From the NCBI RefSeq assembly GCF_008801475.1, contig NZ_VZPP01000021.1:1-63168 (forward strand): 63,168 nucleotides of DNA, given 5' to 3'. The stretch is from Pseudomonas moorei. GTDB lineage: Bacteria > Pseudomonadota > Gammaproteobacteria > Pseudomonadales > Pseudomonadaceae. Position numbers and translations under genes: made by a program. The notes under the pieces are model-generated. The model was not told where the DNA came from, did no database searches, and was given only the letters and a program-made list of their open reading frames with translations. Position 1 is the stretch's first letter; each line of letters begins with the position of its first letter. This document shows, piece after piece, positions 15,852-23,904 of this stretch.

Positions 15852-16798
15852 AACTGGCTTTGGTCGGTGACATCGGTGGGACCAACGCACGTTTCGCGTT
15901 GTGGAAAAACCAGCAACTGGAATCGGTCCAGGTGCTGGCGACGGCAGACCACGCCAGCCCCGAAGAGGCGATCAGCCTCTATCTGAGCGGGCTCGGTCTG
16001 GCGCCGGGGGCCATTGGTTCGGTGTGCCTGTCGGTCGCGGGGCCCGTGAGCGGCGATGAATTCAAGTTCACCAACAATCACTGGCGCCTGAGCCGCAAGG
16101 GGTTCTGTCAGACCTTGCAGGTGGATCAGCTGTTACTGGTCAACGACTTCTCGGCCATGGCCCTGGGCATGACCCGTTTGCAGCCAGGCGAATTCCGCGT
16201 GGTCTGTGAAGGGACGCCGGAACCCCTGCGACCGGCCGTGGTGATTGGCCCTGGCACCGGTCTGGGCGTCGGCACGTTGCTGGATCTGGGTGAAGGCCGT
16301 TTCGCGGCATTGCCGGGAGAGGGTGGCCATGTCGATTTGCCCCTGAGCAGCCCGCGGGAAACCCAACTGTGGCAACACATTTATAACGAGATTGGCCACG
16401 TCAGCGCCGAAACGGCATTGAGCGGTGGTGGTTTGCCACGGGTGTATCGGGCGATTTGCGCGGTGGACGGTCATGAGCCGGTACTCGATACCCCGGAGGC
16501 GATCACCGCTGCCGGGTTGGCGGGTGATCCGATTGCCCTGGAAGTGCTCGAGCAGTTCTGCTGCTGGCTCGGTCGCGTGGCCGGCAACAACGTGCTGACC
16601 ACGGGCGCACGCGGTGGTGTGTACATCGTTGGCGGGGTGATTCCGCGCTTCGCCGATTTCTTTCTCCAAAGCGGTTTCGCCCGGTGCTTTGCCGACAAGG
16701 GCTGCATGAGCGATTATTTCAAGGGAATTCCGGTGTGGCTGGTGACGGCACCGTATTCCGGGTTGGTGGGGGCGGGAGTGGCGCTCGACCAGGCTTGA
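15848..16798 (+). CDS. glk: Glucokinase
   Basis: A 316-residue ATP-dependent glucokinase phosphorylating cytoplasmic glucose. The nucleotide-binding start is LVGDIGGTNARFALW; GPGTGLGVGTLL and LPGEGGHVDLP are typical of the bacterial Glk family. The start is TTG, overlapping the edd stop as TTGA, so translation is probably coupled to edd. It feeds Zwf with glucose-6-phosphate made from sugar entering through GtsABCD. No ATG-start alternative gives the conserved N terminus. Confidence 0.95.
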   Translation: MKLALVGDIGGTNARFALWKNQQLESVQVLATADHASPEEAISLYLSGLGLAPGAIGSVCLSVAGPVSGDEFKFTNNHWRLSRKGFCQTLQVDQLLLVNDFSAMALGMTRLQPGEFRVVCEGTPEPLRPAVVIGPGTGLGVGTLLDLGEGRFAALPGEGGHVDLPLSSPRETQLWQHIYNEIGHVSAETALSGGGLPRVYRAICAVDGHEPVLDTPEAITAAGLAGDPIALEVLEQFCCWLGRVAGNNVLTTGARGGVYIVGGVIPRFADFFLQSGFARCFADKGCMSDYFKGIPVWLVTAPYSGLVGAGVALDQA

Positions 16799-16804
16799 GA
16801 CCGC

Positions 16805-16905
16805 TTCGCCTTCATCGCTGGCAAGCCAGCTCCCACAGGATCACCGGCATTTTCAGAATGTGTACATAACCCTGTGGGAGCGGGCTTGCCCGCGATAGGG
16901 CCAGA
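16805..16905. repeat. BIME between glk and gltR
   Basis: Two opposed REP units, GCTGGCAAGCCAGC near 16819 and GCGGGCTTGCCCGC near 16881, with CTGTGGGAGC flanks. Their position suggests they could trim or stall the edd-glk transcript before gltR. Confidence 0.75.
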
Positions 16906-16973
16906 ACAGGCAACAAATATTCGAAGGTCATCAGGCATAATCCGCCCAATTCAAACAACAAGGACGCCGCCCC

Positions 16974-17705
16974 GTGAGCTCAGTCAACAAGTCGATATTG
17001 TTGGTCGATGACGATCAAGAGATACGCGAGTTGCTGGACACCTACCTGACCCGCGCCGGTTTCCAGGTCCGTACCACGCCCGACGGCGCCGGTTTTCGTC
17101 AGGCGTTGAACGAGGCGCCGAGCGATCTGGTGATCCTTGACGTGATGCTGCCCGATGAAGACGGTTTCAGTCTGTGCCGCTGGATTCGCCAGCACCCGCG
17201 CCGGGCCCAGGTGCCCATCATCATGCTTACCGCCAGCTCCGACGAGGCCGACCGTGTCATCGGCCTGGAACTGGGGGCGGACGACTACCTTGGCAAACCC
17301 TTCAGCCCCCGTGAATTGCAGGCGCGGATCAAGGCCTTGTTGCGTCGTGCGCAGTTCGGTCAGGAGCGCTCCGGCAGTGAAGTGCTGGCCTTCGATGACT
17401 GGCGCCTGGACATGGTCAGCCATCGGTTGTTTCACATCGATGGCGAAGAAGTGATTCTCTCGGGCGCCGATTTTGCCTTGCTGAAACTGTTCCTCGATCA
17501 CCCGCAGGAAATCCTCGACCGCGACACCATTGGCAACGCCACCCGTGGGCGTGAGTTGATGCCGCTCGATCGCATCGTCGACATGGCGGTCAGTCGTCTG
17601 CGCCAACGCCTGCGCGATACCGAAAAACCGCCGCGCCTGATCCGTACCGTGCGCGGCAGTGGCTACCAACTGGCAGCCAATGTGGTTGCCAGCAATGGTC
17701 ACTGA
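16974..17705 (+). CDS. gltR: Response regulator GltR (OmpR family)
   Basis: A 243-residue two-component regulator. The receiver domain is 1-120 with acidic pair DDD near residue 12, phospho-acceptor Asp56 (LVILDVMLP) and Lys in LGKPFSP. The C-terminal winged helix reads GADFALLKLFLDHPQEIL and ends RTVRGSGYQL. In pseudomonads GltR with GtrS controls glucose transport and, in P. aeruginosa, exotoxin A. The GTG start follows AAGGACG. It overlaps gtrS by 11 bases. OmpR-type regulators bind direct repeats, which fits the GTNAC repeats upstream of the isomerase gene and gtsA described here. Confidence 0.92.
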   Translation: MSSVNKSILLVDDDQEIRELLDTYLTRAGFQVRTTPDGAGFRQALNEAPSDLVILDVMLPDEDGFSLCRWIRQHPRRAQVPIIMLTASSDEADRVIGLELGADDYLGKPFSPRELQARIKALLRRAQFGQERSGSEVLAFDDWRLDMVSHRLFHIDGEEVILSGADFALLKLFLDHPQEILDRDTIGNATRGRELMPLDRIVDMAVSRLRQRLRDTEKPPRLIRTVRGSGYQLAANVVASNGH

Positions 17706-19164
17706 GTTTTTTCGCACGCTCGCGGCGAAGGTGCCGGTGCCGCGCTCGCTGCTCGGGCGCATGTTGCTGCTGACCTTGCTGGCGGTGCTGTTCGCGCAGA
17801 CGCTGTCGAGCGTGATCTGGGTTTCGCAACTGCGCGCCACCCAGCTTGAGGGCCTGGTCACCAGCGCCCGCAGCCTTGCCCATTCCATGACCGCCAGTGT
17901 CAGTTACTTCCGTTCGTTGCCGGTGGCGTTTCGGCCGCTGGTGCTCGACCAGTTGCGCAGCATGGGCGGGACGCGGTTCGTGGTGACGCTCAACGACAAA
18001 CCCCTGGGCATGGAAGTGTTGCCGGTTACCCCGCGCAAGGCGGCGGTGATCAAGGCGGTGGACGAAGTGCTGCGTCAGTCACTGGGCCAGGACACGGACA
18101 TTTCGGTGACCTTCGTCAGCCCCGAAGACCTGCGGATCTTCAATGCCGGCCTGAAGCTCGATGAACTGCCACGCTCCTGGGCGCATTACGCGCTGACCCT
18201 GGAGCCGGTGAATCCGCCAGTGCTGGTTACGCAGATCCAGATGGCCCCCGGCGAGTGGTTGTACATCGCTTCGCTGTTGCCCGAGCCCTACACCAGTCTT
18301 GAAGAACAGGGCCTGCCATCGCAGCAGGTGTGGTTCATCGTCCTCACCAGTGGCTTTCTTCTGCTGTTCATCGGCCTGTTGGTGCATTGGCAGAGCCGGC
18401 CACTCAAGCGTCTGGCGCGGGCGGCACGGGATCTTTCCCTGGGCGCCGACGTCGAACCTGTGGCCGAGGGCGGAGGCAGCGAAGTGGTGGAGGTCGGTCG
18501 TGCCTTCAACACCATGCGCGAGCGCATCAGCCGTTACCTGACTGAGCGCAGTCAGTTGTTCAGCGCGATTTCCCATGACTTGCGTACGCCGATCACCCGC
18601 CTGCGCCTGCGGGTCGAACTGCTCGAAGACGAAAAACTGCAGGCCAAGTTCGGCCGCGATCTGGATGAGCTGGAGCTGCTGGTCAAAGGCGCATTGCAAT
18701 GTGTGAAAGACACCGACATTCACGAAAACATCGAACAGGTGGATCTCAATCACGTACTCGATTGCCTGGTGGAGCCGTACCTGGCGCCAAACGGTAACGG
18801 TCGCGTGACTCAGCAAGGGCGTGCGCTGGCGCCCTATCCGGGCAAGCCGCTGGCGCTCAAGCGCTGTATCGGCAACCTGATCGACAACGCCTTGAAGTAC
18901 GGACAGAACGCTCATCTGCACATCGATGATGACGACAGTGCGTTCGTGCTGCATGTCGACGATGAAGGGCCGGGGGTTCCGGAACAACGGCTGGAGCAGG
19001 TGTTCGAGCCACACTTCCGCCTGGCCGGGCAGCAGCAGGGGTATGGGTTGGGGCTGGGCATTGCGCGCAACATTGCCCACAGCCACGGCGGCGAAGTCAG
19101 CCTGCAGAACCTGCGTGAAGGTGGCTTGCGGGTGACCCTTCAGTTACCCCGCTCGCTGGATTGA
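17695..19164 (+). CDS. gtrS: Sensor histidine kinase GtrS
   Basis: A 489-residue membrane kinase. TM1 is GRMLLLTLLAVLFAQTL. A periplasmic sensor of about 150 residues follows, then TM2 (VWFIVLTSGFLLLFIGLLVHW), HAMP, the H-box FSAISHDLRTPITRLRLR and the ATP-binding blocks NLIDNALKYG, DEGPGVPE and GYGLGLGIARNIAHSHGG. It should phosphorylate GltR; GtrS of P. aeruginosa responds to 2-ketogluconate. The ATG at 17695 lies inside the gltR end and gives a normal N terminus; an in-frame GTG at 17659 would add 12 residues. A REP follows its stop (19174-19204). Confidence 0.92.
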   Translation: MVTEFFRTLAAKVPVPRSLLGRMLLLTLLAVLFAQTLSSVIWVSQLRATQLEGLVTSARSLAHSMTASVSYFRSLPVAFRPLVLDQLRSMGGTRFVVTLNDKPLGMEVLPVTPRKAAVIKAVDEVLRQSLGQDTDISVTFVSPEDLRIFNAGLKLDELPRSWAHYALTLEPVNPPVLVTQIQMAPGEWLYIASLLPEPYTSLEEQGLPSQQVWFIVLTSGFLLLFIGLLVHWQSRPLKRLARAARDLSLGADVEPVAEGGGSEVVEVGRAFNTMRERISRYLTERSQLFSAISHDLRTPITRLRLRVELLEDEKLQAKFGRDLDELELLVKGALQCVKDTDIHENIEQVDLNHVLDCLVEPYLAPNGNGRVTQQGRALAPYPGKPLALKRCIGNLIDNALKYGQNAHLHIDDDDSAFVLHVDDEGPGVPEQRLEQVFEPHFRLAGQQQGYGLGLGIARNIAHSHGGEVSLQNLREGGLRVTLQLPRSLD

Positions 19165-19223
19165 CACCAACACTGTGGCGAGGGGGCAAGCCCGCTCGCC
19201 ACAAGTGTTCACTCAGTGTCTAT

Positions 19224-19289
19224 TGTCACAACCTGGTGACATAACTCGCCCCCTTCGTTACAAGCCCGCCACCGCCCGTTGTTTAGACT
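19224..19289 (+). promoter_or_regulatory. Activator-type promoter of the mannose-isomerase-like gene
   Basis: Three GTNAC words at 19225 (GTCAC), 19236 (GTGAC) and 19257 (GTTAC) are spaced 11 and 21 bases, about one and two helical turns. The -10-like TAGACT (19284-19289) begins 23 bases after the block. No -35 hexamer is seen where one would lie. The same arrangement recurs upstream of gtsA. GltR is the obvious candidate binder, by inference. Confidence 0.6.
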
Positions 19290-19322
19290 GCCCAGCAGTC
19301 ATAACAACAAAAAAGGTCCTCC

Positions 19323-20582
19323 ATGCACAGCTTCCAACCGGCCTTCAGCAGTTGGCTGAACTCGCCTGCTCATCAGCAATGGCTCGCCACCGAAGGCCTG
19401 CGCCTGTTGGCGTTCGCCAAGGCTTCTAAGCTTCCCGAAGGCTTCGGTAACCTCGATGAAAAAGGTCACCTGGTGGCCAATGCGCAAGCCGAAACCATGA
19501 ACACCGCGCGCATGACCCACAGCTTCGCCATGGCCCATATCCAGGGCTTGCCGGGGTTTGCCGAGGTGGTGGATCACGGCATCAACGCCCTGCGCGGGCC
19601 GTTGCGTGATGCCGTTCATGGAGGGTGGTTCGCGGTCGCTGAACATCGTGACGGCAACACCGGCAAAAACGCCTACCTGCACGCTTTTGTTGCGCTGGCT
19701 GCCAGTTCCGCGGTGGTCGCGCGACGGCCCGGGGCACAAGCCTTGCTCGACGATGCCATCGATATCATCGATACGTATTTCTGGAGCGAGGAGGAGGGCG
19801 CCATGCGCGAATCCTTCAACCGCGACTGGAGCAGCGAGGAGGCCTATCGCGGCGCCAACAGCAACATGCACGCCACCGAAGCCTTCCTCGCCCTGGCGGA
19901 TGTCACCGACGACAACCGCTGGCTGTGCCGCGCCCAGCGCATCGTCGAGCGCGTCATCCATGGTCATGCGGCTGCCAACGATTACCTTGTAGTCGAGCAT
20001 TTCGACCGCGCCTGGCAGCCGCTACGCGACTACAACCGCGACAATCCGGCCGACGGATTCCGTCCCTACGGCACCACGCCGGGCCATGGTTTCGAATGGG
20101 CGCGGTTGCTGTTGCACCTGGAGGCGTCGCGGGTACAAGCCGGGATGCTCACTCCGGGATGGCTGGTCACGGACGCAGAAAAGCTCTTTGAGCACAATTG
20201 CCGTCATGGCTGGGACGTCGATGGCGCGCCCGGCATTGTCTACACCCTCGACTGGGACAATCGCGCGGTGGTCCGCCATCGCCTGCACTGGACCCATTGC
20301 GAAGCCAGCGCCGCTGCCAGCGCGCTGCTCATGCGCACGGGTGATGAGCAATACGAGCAGTGGTACCGACTATTCTGGGAATTCTGTGACAGTCATTTCA
20401 TTGACCGTTGCGATGGCAGCTGGCATCACGAACTCGACCCGCTGAACCGCCCGAGTGCCGATATCTGGGCCGGTAAACCCGACCTTTACCACGCCTGGCA
20501 AGCCGTGCTGATTCCGCGCCTGCCTCTGGCCCCGAGCATGGCCAGCGCGCTGGCAAAGCTGTCCCAGAGCGGTTCTATGTAA
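19323..20582 (+). CDS. AGE-family sugar isomerase, probable D-mannose isomerase
   Basis: A 419-residue (alpha/alpha)6-barrel protein of the N-acylglucosamine 2-epimerase superfamily. SNMHATEAFLAL, GHGFEWARLLLHLE and HWTHCEASAAASALL carry the conserved His/Glu/Arg residues of aldose-ketose isomerases such as bacterial D-mannose isomerase and YihS, rather than the N-acyl-sugar epimerases. A likely reaction is mannose to fructose; substrate is inferred. It lies between gtrS and gtsA, with its own promoter that resembles the gtsA one, so it is probably induced with the glucose transporter. The gtsA regulatory block overlaps its stop codon. Confidence 0.82.
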   Translation: MHSFQPAFSSWLNSPAHQQWLATEGLRLLAFAKASKLPEGFGNLDEKGHLVANAQAETMNTARMTHSFAMAHIQGLPGFAEVVDHGINALRGPLRDAVHGGWFAVAEHRDGNTGKNAYLHAFVALAASSAVVARRPGAQALLDDAIDIIDTYFWSEEEGAMRESFNRDWSSEEAYRGANSNMHATEAFLALADVTDDNRWLCRAQRIVERVIHGHAAANDYLVVEHFDRAWQPLRDYNRDNPADGFRPYGTTPGHGFEWARLLLHLEASRVQAGMLTPGWLVTDAEKLFEHNCRHGWDVDGAPGIVYTLDWDNRAVVRHRLHWTHCEASAAASALLMRTGDEQYEQWYRLFWEFCDSHFIDRCDGSWHHELDPLNRPSADIWAGKPDLYHAWQAVLIPRLPLAPSMASALAKLSQSGSM

Positions 20583-20643
20583 CCATGCGGTGACATTCGC
20601 GCGTCCCTTCGTTACCTGCGAAGGGACATCCCCTGTTTAAAAT
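20578..20643 (+). promoter_or_regulatory. Activator-type promoter of gtsABCD
   Basis: GTAAC at 20579, GTGAC at 20590 and GTTAC at 20611 repeat the 11/21 spacing seen upstream of the isomerase gene. TAAAAT (20638-20643) again begins 23 bases after the block. About 25 of 38 block bases are identical, including GGTGACAT and CCCTTCGTTAC. The block overlaps the TAA of the upstream gene. Confidence 0.6.
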
Positions 20644-20699
20644 CCTATGCAGCGCAAGCACCAGACTTGCATGCATAACAACAAGAAAGGTACTACTAG

Positions 20700-22001
20700 A
20701 TGAATGCGATTTCTCGCCTCGCTACTGTCATTTCTCTCGCCTCAATACTCCCTGTTGCTGCATTCCCCATCAGTGCCCTTGCCGCCGATTCCAAAGGAAC
20801 GGTGGAAGTTGTTCACTGGTGGACGTCGGGCGGTGAAAAAGCAGCGGTCGATGTCCTCAAGGCACAAGTCGAAAAAGACGGCTTCACCTGGAAGGACGGC
20901 GCAGTCGCCGGTGGTGGCGGTGCCACGGCCATGACCGTTCTGAAAAGTCGCGCAGTGGCCGGTAACCCGCCAGGCGTCGCTCAGATCAAGGGACCGGACA
21001 TCCAGGAATGGGCCTCGACCGGCCTGCTGGACACTGACGTCCTCAAAGACGTTGCCAAAGAAGAAAAGTGGGACGGTCTGCTCGACAAGAAAGTCTCCGA
21101 TACCGTGAAGTACGACGGTGATTACGTGGCCGTGCCGGTGAACATCCACCGTGTGAACTGGCTGTGGATCAACCCGGAAGTCTTCAAGAAAGCCGGTATC
21201 ACCAAGAATCCAACCACCCTCGAAGAATTCTACGCCGCTGGCGACAAGCTCAAGGCCGCCGGTTTCATTCCGCTGGCCCACGGCGGCCAGCCTTGGCAGG
21301 ACAGCACCGTATTCGAAGCCGTCGTGCTTTCGGTCATGGGTGTCGATGGCTACAAGAAAGCCCTGGTCGATCTGGATAACAAAGCGCTGACCGGTCCGGA
21401 AATGGTCAAGGCGCTGACCGAACTGAAGAAAGTCGCGACCTACATGGATGCCGACGGCAAAGGCCAGGACTGGAACCTGGAAGCCGCCAAGGTCATCAAC
21501 GGCAAGGCCGGCATGCAGATCATGGGTGACTGGGCCAAGTCCGAGTGGACCGCCGCCAAAAAAGTCGCCGGCAAGGACTACGAGTGCGTAGCGTTCCCGG
21601 GCACCGACAAGGCATTCACCTACAACATCGACTCTCTGGCGGTGTTCAAGCAGAAAGACAAGGGCACGGCTGCCGGTCAGCAGGACATCGCCAAAGTCGT
21701 GCTGGGTGAAAACTTCCAGAAAGTCTTCAGCATCAACAAGGGCTCGATCCCGGTGCGCAACGACATGCTGGCCGATATGGGCAAGTACGGTTTCGACTCG
21801 TGCGCCCAGACCGCCGCCAAGGACTTCCTGGCTGACGCCAAGTCCGGCGGCCTGCAGCCGAGCATGGCGCACAACATGGCGACCACGCTGGCGGTACAGG
21901 GCGCGTTCTTCGACGTAGTGACCAACTACATCAACGACCCGAAAGCCGACCCGGCCGATGCGGCCAAGAAACTGGGCGCGGCGATTCAGTCGGCCAAGTA
22001 A
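20700..22001 (+). CDS. gtsA: Glucose ABC transporter, periplasmic binding protein
   Basis: A 433-residue secreted solute-binding protein (family 1). An N-terminal signal peptide ends after PISALAADS. The mature chain reads GTVEVVHWWTSGGEKAAVDVLK and has INPEVFKKAGI and GKAGMQIMGDWAKSEW, typical of sugar-binding proteins and of Pseudomonas GtsA. It captures glucose (possibly mannose too) that enters through OprB. First gene of gtsABCD. A BIME follows it and probably protects its mRNA so that it is made in excess over the membrane subunits. Confidence 0.94.
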   Translation: MNAISRLATVISLASILPVAAFPISALAADSKGTVEVVHWWTSGGEKAAVDVLKAQVEKDGFTWKDGAVAGGGGATAMTVLKSRAVAGNPPGVAQIKGPDIQEWASTGLLDTDVLKDVAKEEKWDGLLDKKVSDTVKYDGDYVAVPVNIHRVNWLWINPEVFKKAGITKNPTTLEEFYAAGDKLKAAGFIPLAHGGQPWQDSTVFEAVVLSVMGVDGYKKALVDLDNKALTGPEMVKALTELKKVATYMDADGKGQDWNLEAAKVINGKAGMQIMGDWAKSEWTAAKKVAGKDYECVAFPGTDKAFTYNIDSLAVFKQKDKGTAAGQQDIAKVVLGENFQKVFSINKGSIPVRNDMLADMGKYGFDSCAQTAAKDFLADAKSGGLQPSMAHNMATTLAVQGAFFDVVTNYINDPKADPADAAKKLGAAIQSAK

Positions 22002-22015
22002 CCGTTAGCAACGCC

Positions 22016-22118
22016 GGCTCTTGCAGGAGCTGGCTTGCCAGCGAAGGCGTCATGTCAGCCGACTCATCCACCGTCTGACGCAGCGCTTTCGCCGGCAAGC
22101 CGGCTCCTACAGGGGACC
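22016..22118. repeat. BIME between gtsA and gtsB
   Basis: Two opposed REP units, GCTGGCTTGCCAGC near 22028 and GCCGGCAAGCCGGC near 22091, lie inside the operon between the binding-protein gene and the first permease gene. This is the position of the REP between malE and malF in enteric bacteria. Confidence 0.8.
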
Positions 22119-22155
22119 TGCATGTAGTTTTTATTCCCACGTACTGGATTTCCCC

Positions 22156-23064
22156 ATGAGTTCTGTTGCTGTGTTCAGCAAGGCCTCGCCGTTCGATGCA
22201 TTGCAGCGCTGGCTACCAAAACTGGTGCTGGCGCCGAGCATGTTCATCGTTCTGGTGGGCTTCTATGGCTACATCCTGTGGACGTTCGTTCTGTCGTTCA
22301 CCACCTCGACCTTCCTGCCGAACTACAAGTGGGCGGGCCTGGCGCAATACGCACGGTTGTTCGACAACGACCGCTGGTGGGTGGCGAGCAAGAACCTGGC
22401 GCTGTTCGGCGGCATGTTCATCGGCATCACGCTGGTGATCGGTGTGATGCTGGCGGTGTTTCTCGACCAGCGCATTCGTCGCGAAGGCTTCATTCGCACC
22501 ATTTACCTGTACCCGATGGCGCTCTCGATGATCGTCACCGGTACCGCATGGAAATGGCTGCTCAACCCGGGCATGGGCCTGGACAAACTGTTGCGAGACT
22601 GGGGCTGGGAAGGCTTCCGCCTGGACTGGCTGATCGACCCGGATCGCGTGGTCTATTGCCTGGTGATCGCCGCCGTGTGGCAGGCCTCGGGTTTCATCAT
22701 GGCGATGTTCCTTGCCGGCCTGCGTGGCGTTGATCAATCGATCATCCGTGCCGCGCAGATCGATGGCGCAAGCATGCCGCGCATCTACTGGAAAGTGGTG
22801 CTGCCAAGCCTGCGTCCGGTGTTCTTCAGTGCGGTGATGATCCTGGCGCACATCGCGATCAAGAGTTTCGACCTGGTGGCGGCGATGACGGCCGGCGGCC
22901 CGGGTTACTCCTCGGATCTGCCTGCGATGTTCATGTATTCCTTCACCTTCAGTCGCGGCCAGATGGGCATGGGCTCGGCCAGTGCGATTCTGATGCTCGG
23001 TGCGATTCTCGCAATCATCGTGCCTTACCTGTACTCCGAGCTGAGGACCAAGCGTCATGACTAG
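22156..23064 (+). CDS. gtsB: Glucose ABC transporter, permease subunit 1
   Basis: A 302-residue inner-membrane permease of the MalF type with six predicted helices. The first is LAPSMFIVLVGFYGYILWTFV. The cytoplasmic coupling motif lies around RGVDQSIIRAAQIDGASMPRI (EAA-like loop), which docks on GtsD. The ATG at 22156 (MSSVAVFSKASPF) avoids reading through REP DNA. It overlaps gtsC by eight bases. Confidence 0.94.
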   Translation: MSSVAVFSKASPFDALQRWLPKLVLAPSMFIVLVGFYGYILWTFVLSFTTSTFLPNYKWAGLAQYARLFDNDRWWVASKNLALFGGMFIGITLVIGVMLAVFLDQRIRREGFIRTIYLYPMALSMIVTGTAWKWLLNPGMGLDKLLRDWGWEGFRLDWLIDPDRVVYCLVIAAVWQASGFIMAMFLAGLRGVDQSIIRAAQIDGASMPRIYWKVVLPSLRPVFFSAVMILAHIAIKSFDLVAAMTAGGPGYSSDLPAMFMYSFTFSRGQMGMGSASAILMLGAILAIIVPYLYSELRTKRHD

Positions 23065-23902
23065 TCTCGCTGCCAAACCTTCCATCAGCCTGAGTCGCAT
23101 CGCGATCTACGCGGTGCTGATCCTCGCCGTGATGCTCTACCTGATTCCGCTGGTGGTCATGCTGTTGACCAGCTTCAAGACCCCGGAAGACATCAGCACC
23201 GGCAACCTGTTGAGCTGGCCGACCGTGGTCAGCGGCATTGGCTGGGTCAAGGCCTGGGCCACGGTTGACGGTTACTTCTGGAACTCGATCAAGATCACCG
23301 TTCCGGCGGTGCTGATCTCCACGGCCATCGGTGCCTTGAACGGCTACGTGTTGTCGATGTGGCGTTTTCGCGGTTCGCAGTTGTTCTTCGGCCTGCTGCT
23401 GTTCGGCTGCTTCCTGCCGTTCCAGACCGTCCTGCTGCCGGCCTCGTTCACCCTCGGCAAGATGGGCCTGGCGAGCACCACCACGGGCCTGGTGTTCGTG
23501 CACGTGGTCTACGGCCTGGCGTTCACCACGCTGTTCTTCCGTAACTACTACATCAGCATCCCCGATGCGCTGGTCAAAGCCGCGCGCCTCGACGGCGCGG
23601 GTTTCTTCACCATCTTTCGCCGGATCATCCTGCCGATGTCGACGCCGATCATCATGGTCTGCCTGATCTGGCAGTTCACTCAGATCTGGAACGACTTCCT
23701 GTTCGGGGTGGTGTTCTCCAGCGGTGATTCGCAACCGATCACGGTGGCGTTGAACAACCTGGTCAACACCAGTACCGGGGCCAAGGAATATAACGTTGAT
23801 ATGGCGGCGGCGATGATCGCCGGTTTGCCGACCCTGCTGGTCTATGTGGTCGCAGGCAAGTATTTCGTGCGCGGGCTGACAGCCGGCGCAGTCAAGGGGT
23901 AA
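23057..23902 (+). CDS. gtsC: Glucose ABC transporter, permease subunit 2
   Basis: A 281-residue inner-membrane permease of the MalG type. It starts with a long first helix (AIYAVLILAVMLYLIPLVVML) followed by LTSFKTPEDI, typical of the family, and carries the EAA-like loop PDALVKAARLDGAGFFTIFRR that contacts the ATPase. With GtsB it forms the glucose channel. It overlaps gtsB and ends two bases before gtsD, so expression of the three is tightly linked. Confidence 0.94.
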   Translation: MTSLAAKPSISLSRIAIYAVLILAVMLYLIPLVVMLLTSFKTPEDISTGNLLSWPTVVSGIGWVKAWATVDGYFWNSIKITVPAVLISTAIGALNGYVLSMWRFRGSQLFFGLLLFGCFLPFQTVLLPASFTLGKMGLASTTTGLVFVHVVYGLAFTTLFFRNYYISIPDALVKAARLDGAGFFTIFRRIILPMSTPIIMVCLIWQFTQIWNDFLFGVVFSSGDSQPITVALNNLVNTSTGAKEYNVDMAAAMIAGLPTLLVYVVAGKYFVRGLTAGAVKG

Positions 23903-23904
23903 TC

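Noticed and set aside
14442..15890. 482-codon open frame opposite edd
   Set aside because: It is wholly antisense to a well-conserved edd and has no recognisable domain.
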